Below are positions 41,962 through 49,904 of a DNA stretch of 64,000 nt, piece after piece. Made by a program: the position numbers and the translations under genes. The stretch lies in the NCBI GenBank assembly GCA_016722565.1, contig JADKIU010000003.1, positions 248,001 to 312,000 on the forward strand, read 5' to 3'. The stretch is from Bacteroidota bacterium. GTDB taxonomy: Bacteria; Bacteroidota; Bacteroidia; 2-12-FULL-35-15. Numbering within the stretch: position 1 is the stretch's first letter; every line of letters begins with the position of its first letter. Below the pieces are notes generated by a model. That model saw nothing but the letters and a program-made list of their open reading frames with translations, was not told the DNA's origin and made no database searches.

Positions 41962-44900
41962 ATGTTAAAAGCCGTCACTTCCATTCTACTTTTTTTTAGC
42001 ATTACCAATGCTTTAGGACAAACCAAATGGACAAACAAACACTTGTTTGAACAAAAGAATTTTATTGAAAACAAAAGCCAGTTTGACGACAAAAAACTCC
42101 CTAACAACGAACTGGTTCGTTTCTCTGCCCATATAGATGGGGTAGAATTTTGTTTTACCAACAGTGGGTATACAATCATAAAAATAGAGCGAATCAAAAA
42201 AAACACACAAGAAAAATCCGGAACAGGAAAAGACATAACCACTGAGGAAAAAGAAAAAAAAGAGCTTCAACAACAAATTAATGAATTATTTTATGAATTA
42301 AAGTTTATTGACATTAATCCTAATTCAATGATTATTGCTGAAAACAGAGTAAGCAATTACTACTCATATTCTGATCTTAAAAGTGAAGGCAAAAAAGGAA
42401 CAATCATAGCGAATGCCTTTACTAAACTAACTTACCGGGACATCTATCCTTTTACGGATATTGTTTTTGAATTTCCAAAAGATTCGAGTGGAATTAAATA
42501 CAGCATATATCTTCATCCAGGAGCTGATGTTGAAAGAGTAAAAATGCTTTTACCAGAAAACTCCAAAGCAAAAATCATAAAACATAACTTAGAAATAAAC
42601 TCCCCTATTGGAAAAATTATAGATCATAAACCCATTTCTTTTTCAGCCAAAACAAAATCATTCATAAAAAGTAAATTCACTTTGTCGGGTAATCAAATCG
42701 GATTTAAAATTGACAACAGCAACAAAAGTGAAACAATTGTAATTGATCCATGGACCGTGACTCCTGTCTTTGCCAGCTCAAATGACGCATATGATATTGA
42801 CTACGACAATGCAGGAAATGTTTATGTGCACGGTGGAATATTTGCAGGAAATCCCATTTTGTTGAAATACAATCCAAGCGGTGTATTGGTTTGGACCTAT
42901 ACAGCTACATTATTTAATTCGGGATACGACTATGGTGATTTTGCTGTTGACAGAAGTTCAAACAGCATTTATGTTGTGCAAGGTTTTAGATCAAGTGGCG
43001 CTCAAGTTGTAAAAATGAACTCAAGCGCTCTTGTCATGGCCGTGTATAGCGGACATGCATTGTTTTCAGAAATGTGGAGAATATCATTTAGCAGATGTAA
43101 TCAACAAGCTGTAATTGCTGGAGGAGGAATAACGAGTCCCACTTATCAAACTTGCTATTTAGATACTAATTTAACTAGTCTATCAATGGTACAATATGTT
43201 CCAACATTAAATGCAGGCCATGATGTAAATATGCTCGCACTCGACAACTATGGTAATTGTTATCAAATAACAAACAAAGCAGGTATTTCAGATGGAATAT
43301 TTGAAAACCAATTAGTTAAACTTCCACTACCAACTCTAATGCCCACAACTTATAACGTAAGTACTAATTATGCACTTTTTGAAGGCGCATCCAATATGTT
43401 CTATGGAGGAAGTCTTTTCAATGCAAACGGATATAATGGATTAACAACTTCTAACACCATTGTGTATTCATATGATAGTTATGTATTAAAAAAATGGGAT
43501 GGTCCAACTGGAAATTTATTGGTTTACAAACGAATTAGCTTTCCTCCTGGTGGTGATTCTATGAAAGTATTTTGGGGAGGTCTTTCAGCAGATGATTGCG
43601 GAAATTTATTTTTGGCAGATAACGATACTGTTCATCAATATGATGCTACATTGACATTGATAAATTCATATCCTATGTCGGGTGTTATAACCGATGTTGT
43701 ATTAAACAACAGTGGCGAATTATATGTTTGCGGTTTAGGGTTTGCTACAACACTAACCCCAACTGGACTCATTAATTGTACAAGTGGTGGCACCTTGGGG
43801 CTAACCACAACAACAACCGATGCCACCTGCATATCGCCTGGTTCTGCAACAGCGACTGTTACAGGTGGAAGTCCTCCTTACAACATTGTTTGGAATACTT
43901 CTCCTCCTCAATATGGAACAACCATTACTGGTGTTCCTCCAGGAACGTATATCGTTACAATAACTGAAAGTTCATGTTTTTCTGAAACTTTAACTGATAC
44001 AGTTACAATTGGGGCAACAGGTGGTGCATTTTTTTCTACGCCATTCATTACTGAAGGTTGTGTTGGCTTAGTCAATAATGGTGCAATTACCGTTACTCCA
44101 ACTGGCGGGGTTTTGCCATACACTTATAGTTGGTCAACGGGTCCAGGCGACACAACAAATACAGTTACTGGATTATCTCCTGGGACATACACTTTAACAA
44201 TTACAGACAGCGCTGGATGTACGAATACGTATCCCGCTTTGGTTGTTGACACTGCTTCAGGAGTAAATATTTCTTTTGGTGGCGCAATCAATTGCAACAG
44301 CGACACAACAACTTTATCAATTATTTTATCGGGAGGTTCTCCTCCATACGGAGTGAATTGGACAACACCTGTTTCAACGGGAACAACTATATTTGGTGTT
44401 ACAGCGGGGAATTTTGCTGGAACTGTAACCGATGCTAGTGGATGCGTTCAACCTTTTACACATACACTTACAGAGCCACCACCTTTTATTGCCAGCTCTA
44501 CGTCTTCTTTTAATTGTGCTGTTCCAAACTCAGGAATAATCACTGTAACTGCATCAGGAGGAAGCAATCCTCCTTACACTTATTCGTGGACAGGTTTTCC
44601 GCTTAACACAACAAACACAAACACAAATTTACCACCAGGAACATATACAGTAACTGTGACTGATAGTAACATGTGTGTAATTACTTTGGTTGACACAATT
44701 GAAAATTATTCTCCATTAATTATTAATGGAACAACAGTGAATGCATGTTATGGTGGATCAAATGGCTCTATAACTGCAATTCCTTCTGGTGGGATAGGAG
44801 GCTCTTATTCCTATACTTGGTCAGTACTCCCAGTTGTGAATACAAGTACACTTTCACCCGTAACTTCAGGAACATATTCTGTTACCGTTACGAGTGGTTC

Positions 44901-45423
44901 TTGTTCTGCATTAGCATCCTTCTTTGTTGACATGGATCCAATTGTTGACACCTTAAGAATGATTACAAGTTATTGCAAAGGCGAAACAACAGCCAATATA
45001 ACAATAGGAGGAACTACTCAAGAACCTTACAATTGGATGACTTTACCAGGCATCAATATACCTGGGGCAACACAAAACAACTTTACCGGAAATGTAAGCA
45101 TGCTTAATACATATCTTGTAATGTGGTGGCTAAATGGATGTAGATATCTTACCACGAATATTGATAGCACCGTATTCCCATTCTTATTTGCTACAACTCC
45201 GACAAATGTATTTAGCCCAAACAATGATGCAAATAACGATTTGTTTTTCCCTTTCGTTGAACTGACCAATTCTGCTGGAGTGAATTATTATGAAGAGTAT
45301 CATCTTCAAATTTTCGATCGTTGGGGTAAAAAAGTTTTTGAAACAAATTCATCAGAAAAAGGGTGGAATGGAATAACTATCAAAAATAAAAAGCAGATGC
45401 TGGTGTTTATTTTTGGATTGTAA
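41962..45423 (+). CDS. T9SS type B surface protein with DUF7948 and SprB-type repeats (frameshifted near C-terminus)
   Basis: Signal peptide to NALGQ (residue 19) from ATG 41962; the longer in-frame start at 41872 has no signal character. About residues 30-250 resemble the DUF7948 N-terminal domain (FIENKSQFD, VEFCFTNSGYTII). About 255-590 form propeller-like repeats, and about 600-1000 hold five SprB-like repeats (for example GSATATVTGGSPPYNIVWNT, SPGTYTLTITDSAGC). The gliding-type CHU_C sorting domain begins NVFSPNNDANNDLFFPF. The frame breaks at 45388-45393, where losing one A ends the protein early; restoring it extends the gene to 45488 (1175 residues) with a normal end, KADAGVYFWIVTGKTNC then FEEKGFVELVR. 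Confidence 0.85.
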   Translation: MLKAVTSILLFFSITNALGQTKWTNKHLFEQKNFIENKSQFDDKKLPNNELVRFSAHIDGVEFCFTNSGYTIIKIERIKKNTQEKSGTGKDITTEEKEKKELQQQINELFYELKFIDINPNSMIIAENRVSNYYSYSDLKSEGKKGTIIANAFTKLTYRDIYPFTDIVFEFPKDSSGIKYSIYLHPGADVERVKMLLPENSKAKIIKHNLEINSPIGKIIDHKPISFSAKTKSFIKSKFTLSGNQIGFKIDNSNKSETIVIDPWTVTPVFASSNDAYDIDYDNAGNVYVHGGIFAGNPILLKYNPSGVLVWTYTATLFNSGYDYGDFAVDRSSNSIYVVQGFRSSGAQVVKMNSSALVMAVYSGHALFSEMWRISFSRCNQQAVIAGGGITSPTYQTCYLDTNLTSLSMVQYVPTLNAGHDVNMLALDNYGNCYQITNKAGISDGIFENQLVKLPLPTLMPTTYNVSTNYALFEGASNMFYGGSLFNANGYNGLTTSNTIVYSYDSYVLKKWDGPTGNLLVYKRISFPPGGDSMKVFWGGLSADDCGNLFLADNDTVHQYDATLTLINSYPMSGVITDVVLNNSGELYVCGLGFATTLTPTGLINCTSGGTLGLTTTTTDATCISPGSATATVTGGSPPYNIVWNTSPPQYGTTITGVPPGTYIVTITESSCFSETLTDTVTIGATGGAFFSTPFITEGCVGLVNNGAITVTPTGGVLPYTYSWSTGPGDTTNTVTGLSPGTYTLTITDSAGCTNTYPALVVDTASGVNISFGGAINCNSDTTTLSIILSGGSPPYGVNWTTPVSTGTTIFGVTAGNFAGTVTDASGCVQPFTHTLTEPPPFIASSTSSFNCAVPNSGIITVTASGGSNPPYTYSWTGFPLNTTNTNTNLPPGTYTVTVTDSNMCVITLVDTIENYSPLIINGTTVNACYGGSNGSITAIPSGGIGGSYSYTWSVLPVVNTSTLSPVTSGTYSVTVTSGSCSALASFFVDMDPIVDTLRMITSYCKGETTANITIGGTTQEPYNWMTLPGINIPGATQNNFTGNVSMLNTYLVMWWLNGCRYLTTNIDSTVFPFLFATTPTNVFSPNNDANNDLFFPFVELTNSAGVNYYEEYHLQIFDRWGKKVFETNSSEKGWNGITIKNKKQMLVFIFGL

Positions 45424-45536
45424 CCGGGAAAACCAACTGCCACAGCAAGGAATTTGAAGAGAAAGGATTTGTGGAATTGGTAAGATAAAAACAAAACGCG
45501 CCAAGTCATTTCGCTTCGAGTTTTTTGTTCACAAAC

Positions 45537-47783
45537 TTAATTTTGTGTGAATATTGAATCAAATGGTAAACGAAAATCGCAACCCGTTTTATATTCACTA
45601 CAACCATAAGCTGCTTTGCCTTTAAGCAATGTCCCCTTTTTGCACTTCGGACAAATACCAGGCTTCGTTTCAGCAACAGTAGCCTTTTTAGCTTTGGGTA
45701 CTTTAGCTTGTGCTTCTTCGAATTCTACATTAAAAGAATCTGTCAGTTTTAATATTCCATCTTTTTTTATGCCCCCAGCGGTGAAGCCTTTTATCACTGC
45801 TGTTTTCTTCTTTTCCAAAAGCGATTTTATTTGCGCTTCTGTTAATTTTTTTCCCATCAACTCAAAAGGCACTTTCATGTCGCAACCATTTTTATAGTTA
45901 CTGCAACCAAAAGCGGTCTTCCCTTTTAACATCGTGCCGGATTTACATTTCGGACATTCAATTTTTTCATCCTTCTCCAACACAGCGGCATGTGATGCAA
46001 TGGTAATACGTTGTGCAGATTCACTTCTTACTTGCACCACCAAATCGCTCACCATTTGTTTCATTTCTGTTAAAAATGCTTCTGCTTGGTATTCTCCTTT
46101 TTCAATCTGACGCAATTTAAACTCCCACTTACCCGTCATCTCAGCCGACTTCAAAATTTCATTGTTAATCACACGAATCAATTCCATTCCTGTGATGGTT
46201 GGAACAATATTTTTTCGTTCGCGCTTGATATAATTTCTGCGAAACAACGTTTCAATAATTGCAGCACGCGTGGAAGGACGACCAATCCCATTGTCTTTCA
46301 TCAAGTCGCGCAACTCTTCATCTTCCACTTGCTTTCCTGCTGTTTCCATCGCTCTCAGCAATGTTGCTTCAGTATATGCTTTTGGCGGAGATGTTTTTCC
46401 TTCTGATAAAAACACTTCATGTGCTCCTGATTCACCTTGAACAAACTCAGGAAGAATTTGTGTTTTTTCCTCCTCCTCTTCACCTACCGATTCTTTTCCG
46501 TAAACAGTTCTCCAACCGTCAAACAAAATTTGTTTCCCGGTGGCTTTAAATTCAACCTCCTTCACTTTTCCTAATACCGTTGTATTCGACACTTCGCAAT
46601 CCGGATAAAATGCAGAGAGAAATCTTTTGGCAATTGTATCATACACCAATGCCTCATTCCCCATCAATCCTTGCGCTTTCACATCGGTTGGTATAATCGC
46701 ATGATGGTCAGTAACTTTTTTATCGTCAAATACTTTTGTAGACTTTCGAATTTCGCTTCCCAGCAATGGTTTTACTAAGGCTTGATAATTGACCATACTG
46801 TTCAAGATTCCCGGAATCTTCGGATACATGTCATTGGGTAAGTAAGTAGTATCAACACGAGGATACGTCACTAATTTTTTCTCGTATAAATTCTGAATAA
46901 TTTTCAACGTATCATCCGCGGAGTAACCAAATTTTTTATTGCATTCCACTTGCAAGGATGTTAAATCAAACAAACGAGGAGAAGTTTCTTTTCCCTTTTT
47001 AATTTCTACGGAAGTAATTTCAAAAGGAGTTTCTTTGATGGACGCTAAAAGACTTTCACCTTTCTGTTTTTCGTCTCCTTGAAAACGATCCAATTGTGCA
47101 TTAAAAATAACCTCTCGGTATTTTGTTTTTAGCTCAAAAAAAACAGCCGATTTAAAAGCATTTATTTCCAACTGACGACTCACAATCATTGCCAAGGTTG
47201 GCGTTTGAACACGACCGATTGAAAGCACTTGTTTCCCGTTTCCGTATTTTACTGTAAACAAACGAGTCGCATTCATCCCTAACAACCAATCAGCAGCAGC
47301 ACGTGAATAACCAGCAAAATATAAATTCTCGTATTCCTTTCCTTCTTTTAATTTTGTAAACCCTTCACGTATAGCTTCTTCTGTCAAGGAAGAAATCCAC
47401 AGGCGCTTTAAAGGCTTTTTACAATTTGCTTTAGAAAATATCCAGCGTTGAATCAATTCTCCCTCTTGCCCGGCATCACCACAGTTAATCACTTCGGAAG
47501 CATTTTCAAAAAGTGTGGAGATGGTATTGAATTGTTTTTCAATTCCTTTGTCGTTTTTTACTTTTATTCCAAATTTTTGAGGAAGAATGGGAAGCATATT
47601 TAAATTCCATTCCCGATAAGCAGAATCATACTCGTGTGGTTCTTTCAATTCACATAAGTGTCCGAAACTCCAAGTTACCTGATAACCATTCCCTTCATAA
47701 TAGCCGTCTTTGCGCTGTTTAGCGCCCAATATTTCTGCTATTTCTTTTGCTACACTTGGTTTCTCTGCAATACACACTTTCAT
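45537..47783 (-). CDS. topB: DNA topoisomerase III, type IA
   Basis: A 748-residue topoisomerase that decatenates DNA. The TOPRIM domain has E7 (CIAEKPS) and D103/E107 (CGDAGQEGEL); the catalytic tyrosine is Y307 in LVTYPRV; the SIGRVQTPTLAMIVSRQ motif lies between. Two C-terminal repeats resemble the zinc-ribbon-like repeats of topoisomerase tails (CPKCKSGTMLKGKTAFGCSN and CPKCKKGTLLKGKAAYGCSE). TopB works with RecQ-type helicases in recombination; none is adjacent. Confidence 0.95.
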   Translation of the reverse strand: MKVCIAEKPSVAKEIAEILGAKQRKDGYYEGNGYQVTWSFGHLCELKEPHEYDSAYREWNLNMLPILPQKFGIKVKNDKGIEKQFNTISTLFENASEVINCGDAGQEGELIQRWIFSKANCKKPLKRLWISSLTEEAIREGFTKLKEGKEYENLYFAGYSRAAADWLLGMNATRLFTVKYGNGKQVLSIGRVQTPTLAMIVSRQLEINAFKSAVFFELKTKYREVIFNAQLDRFQGDEKQKGESLLASIKETPFEITSVEIKKGKETSPRLFDLTSLQVECNKKFGYSADDTLKIIQNLYEKKLVTYPRVDTTYLPNDMYPKIPGILNSMVNYQALVKPLLGSEIRKSTKVFDDKKVTDHHAIIPTDVKAQGLMGNEALVYDTIAKRFLSAFYPDCEVSNTTVLGKVKEVEFKATGKQILFDGWRTVYGKESVGEEEEEKTQILPEFVQGESGAHEVFLSEGKTSPPKAYTEATLLRAMETAGKQVEDEELRDLMKDNGIGRPSTRAAIIETLFRRNYIKRERKNIVPTITGMELIRVINNEILKSAEMTGKWEFKLRQIEKGEYQAEAFLTEMKQMVSDLVVQVRSESAQRITIASHAAVLEKDEKIECPKCKSGTMLKGKTAFGCSNYKNGCDMKVPFELMGKKLTEAQIKSLLEKKKTAVIKGFTAGGIKKDGILKLTDSFNVEFEEAQAKVPKAKKATVAETKPGICPKCKKGTLLKGKAAYGCSEYKTGCDFRLPFDSIFTQN

Positions 47784-47788
47784 CGGAA

Positions 47789-47828
47789 CTCACCCCAACC
47801 CTCTCCTTGGAAAAGGAGAGGGAGATGG
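47789..47828. repeat. CTCACC...CCCTCTCCTT palindromic intergenic repeat, copy 1
   Basis: A 10-bp inverted repeat (CCCTCTCCTT / AAGGAGAGGG, 47799-47822) with a 4-nt loop follows CTCACCCCAA, directly upstream of topB. The pattern is of a small REP-like intergenic element. Confidence 0.65.
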
Positions 47829-47950
47829 ATTTTTTTATTTTCATCAAAAATAACAAGTGCTTTGATTTTATTCAGAAAATGATGTGACGTTTTATTAACA
47901 AAACTTTTGGTTTAAGATTTGTTATGCTATTTTTACAATTGATAAAAAAC

Positions 47951-47984
47951 CTCACCATGACCTCTTCTTAAAAAGTTGAGGGAG
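47951..47984. repeat. Degenerate second copy of the CTCACC/GAGGGAG repeat
   Basis: CTCACCATGACCTCTTCTT followed by AAAAAG and TTGAGGGAG aligns over its length with copy 1 at 47789-47828 but has lost most of the stem. Its GGGAG end (47980-47984) is 6 bp upstream of the cyclophilin ATG at 47991, so the repeat appears to provide that gene's ribosome-binding site. Confidence 0.55.
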
Positions 47985-47990
47985 AAAAAA

Positions 47991-48605
47991 ATGAAGATTA
48001 TGAAAAAATTACTTTTAGCATTTACATTATTACTTGTTGCAACTGCCGGTTTTGCAAAAAAAGATAAAAAACCAAAATTGGAGCCGGGTTTATATGCCGA
48101 AATCACAACCAACAAAGGTGTTATTCTACTTGCATTAGAATTTGAAAAAACACCACTCACTGTAGCCAATTTTGTCGGCTTAGCAGAAGGAAAAATCAAA
48201 AACACTGCTAAAAAAGAAGGAGTTCCCTACTATGATAGTTTAAAATTTCACCGAGTGATCCCAAACTTTATGATACAAGGTGGAGATCCTGCCGGCAACG
48301 GAACTGGTGGCCCAGGCTATAAATTTAAAGATGAAATACATCCCGACTTAAAACACACAGGACCCGGAATCCTTTCCATGGCGAATGCTGGCCCAGGAAC
48401 AAATGGCTCACAATTTTTTATTACCCATGTACAAACAACTTGGCTAGATGGAAGACATACTGTATTCGGACATGTTGTAACCGGTCAAGATGTTGTTAAT
48501 TCTATTAAACAAGGAGATATGATTATCAAAGTAAAAATAATACGCAAAGGCAAAACTGCAAAAAAATTCAAGGCAGATAAAGTATTTGCAGAACTCAACA
48601 AATAA
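47991..48605 (+). CDS. Periplasmic/secreted cyclophilin-type peptidyl-prolyl isomerase
   Basis: A 204-residue PPIase with signal peptide (VATAGFAKK, about residue 21). The cyclophilin core shows FHRVIPNFMIQGGDPAGNGTGGPG, the active-site GTNGSQFFITHVQTTWLDGRHTVFGHV, all near consensus. It helps fold envelope proteins. ATG 47991 with a GGGAG box is preferred over the in-frame TTG at 47976. It heads a three-gene operon ended by the terminator at 49487. Confidence 0.95.
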   Translation: MKIMKKLLLAFTLLLVATAGFAKKDKKPKLEPGLYAEITTNKGVILLALEFEKTPLTVANFVGLAEGKIKNTAKKEGVPYYDSLKFHRVIPNFMIQGGDPAGNGTGGPGYKFKDEIHPDLKHTGPGILSMANAGPGTNGSQFFITHVQTTWLDGRHTVFGHVVTGQDVVNSIKQGDMIIKVKIIRKGKTAKKFKADKVFAELNK

Positions 48606-48606
48606 A

Positions 48607-48876
48607 ATGATTGCTACCATTGAAATCAGTATGTATGCCTTAACCGATGGTTATGAGCAAAAAGTAATTGACTTTATACAACGTGTAAAACAAAATAAAA
48701 ATATCCGCGTTGAAGTAGGCGGATTAAGTACAATGCTTTATGGAGAGTACGAAGTTTTGATGCAGGTTGTAAAAGATGAAATGAAATACGATTTCGAAAA
48801 TGGAAAAGCAGTATTTCTATTAAAAATTGCAGGTAGTGAATTAACGAAAGAAAAACTCCCTACTATTTTGAAATAA
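48607..48876 (+). CDS. YkoF/MTH1187-like thiamine-binding-type small protein
   Basis: An 89-residue protein starting at ATG 48607, one base after the cyclophilin stop. ATIEISMYALTDGYEQKVIDFI and the ferredoxin-like alternating pattern resemble the YkoF/MTH1187 family, which binds thiamine-like pyrimidines or metal ions. The upstream in-frame start at 48586 lies inside the cyclophilin gene and is unlikely. Function is uncertain; a folding-related or cofactor-sensing role is speculation. Confidence 0.65.
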   Translation: MIATIEISMYALTDGYEQKVIDFIQRVKQNKNIRVEVGGLSTMLYGEYEVLMQVVKDEMKYDFENGKAVFLLKIAGSELTKEKLPTILK

Positions 48877-48900
48877 AATTGTTCAAAAAAAATAAAAAAC

Positions 48901-49470
48901 ATGAATAGAAAAATCATTTTATCCATCCTAGCAATTGCGACAATCTCAATTGCATTTATACCAAAAGCAGGGGTTATTGGCACAGTATTTCCTGCAATGG
49001 AATGCGAAGACTATAATGGTAAAGCAGTAAACTTACCTGTTGATACCAAAGGAAAATACACCTTACTTTGCATTGCGTTCAGCACAGCTGCTGAGCCCGA
49101 TTTAAAAACTTGGATTAATCCGATTTACAATAAGTTTATTGGAAAAGTAGATGCATCAAAAGCAGATGTCTTTGATGTGCATGTTGATTATGATGTGAAT
49201 TTATATTTTGTTCCAATGTTTACAGGATTTAATAAACTGGCAAGCAGCAGCTCAAAAGACAAAATAAAATCGAAGACAGATAAAGAACTTTGGCCATATT
49301 TGCTTTTTTATGATGGAGGAAAAACATACAAAGACGAATTGGACTTCAAAAAAAGAGATATTCCGTATTTCTTCGTTTTAGATAAAACAGGGAAAGTGGT
49401 TTATACCACTTCCGGTAAATATGATGACAATAAGTTGGAGAAAATTGTCGATATATTCGAAGAAAATTAA
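48901..49470 (+). CDS. Secreted thioredoxin-fold protein without CxxC
   Basis: A 189-residue protein with a short hydrophobic N-terminus (residues 5-21). VFPAMECEDYNGKAVNLP, KYTLLCIAFSTAAEPDLKTWINP and VLDKTGKVVYTTSG match the ATP10/TlpA-like thioredoxin fold, but the position of the catalytic CxxC is FSTA, so it is unlikely to be a redox enzyme. It ends the cyclophilin operon, 16 bp upstream of the terminator hairpin. Confidence 0.7.
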   Translation: MNRKIILSILAIATISIAFIPKAGVIGTVFPAMECEDYNGKAVNLPVDTKGKYTLLCIAFSTAAEPDLKTWINPIYNKFIGKVDASKADVFDVHVDYDVNLYFVPMFTGFNKLASSSSKDKIKSKTDKELWPYLLFYDGGKTYKDELDFKKRDIPYFFVLDKTGKVVYTTSGKYDDNKLEKIVDIFEEN

Positions 49471-49486
49471 ATTAAAACAAATTCAG

Positions 49487-49518
49487 AAAACACTCTTACT
49501 TCTAAGAGTGTTTTTTTT
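49487..49518 (+). terminator. Rho-independent terminator of the cyclophilin operon
   Basis: A 12-bp perfect stem (AAAACACTCTTA / TAAGAGTGTTTT) with a CTTC loop, followed by a T-run of eight, 16 bp past the last gene. Confidence 0.9.
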
Positions 49519-49692
49519 ATGCTCATTTTCTAGAAAAAAAACAAAATCTTATTTCCTTTTGTTTAGTAGCACATTTTCAAATTCGACAGGTGTTTGAAGA
49601 GCTTTTCAAGGCTAATAAAAGCACCTTTGGCAAGTACATAAAACTCCCAATATTCCTTACTCATCGGTTTGATTGCATAATTCATCGATTTT

Positions 49693-49725
49693 ATTGCTAT
49701 TTATTGAGATAATCTTCTATATTTG
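49693..49725 (+). promoter_or_regulatory. Promoter of the giant repeat gene (ATTG-N21-TATATTTG)
   Basis: TATATTTG (49718-49725) fits TAnnTTTG and ATTG (49693-49696) is a one-mismatch -33 element at 21 bp. It implies a long leader of about 170 nt before ATG 49905. Confidence 0.5.
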
Positions 49726-49904
49726 AATGCGATACAATTATATGGAAAAACAACTACCTACTCATTTTTTGTTTTTTTCGTTTTTATTCAAATTTCAGCC
49801 ATCTTTAAATAGAATTGGATGCACATTTTTGTTCCCTAAATTTTATTCAAACGGTTTCCAGAATATATATCTACCATTAACAATTTACTATTGCTTGATT
49901 ATTT

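Larger units (their letters stand above)
49471..49904. other. 434-bp intergenic region before the giant gene
   Basis: Contains a rho-independent terminator (49487-49518) and a promoter (49693-49725). The only ORF in it (49727-49915) is a 62-residue frame rich in Phe and Leu with no recognisable feature and overlapping the giant gene's start; I do not call it. The rest is AT-rich without repeats that I see. Confidence 0.7.

Noticed and set aside
42013..42276. Overlapping antisense ORFs at the start of the type B surface protein
   Set aside because: Hydrophobic frames produced by the AT-rich coding sequence on the other strand; no conserved motif.
45388..45488. Phase-variable surface switch as the main explanation
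   Set aside because: The A-run is only five bases; phase-variable tracts are usually longer, so this is kept as a secondary possibility only.
48607..48876. Confident naming as a thiamine-binding protein
   Set aside because: Similarity is only at the level of fold-like pattern; no ligand residues identified.
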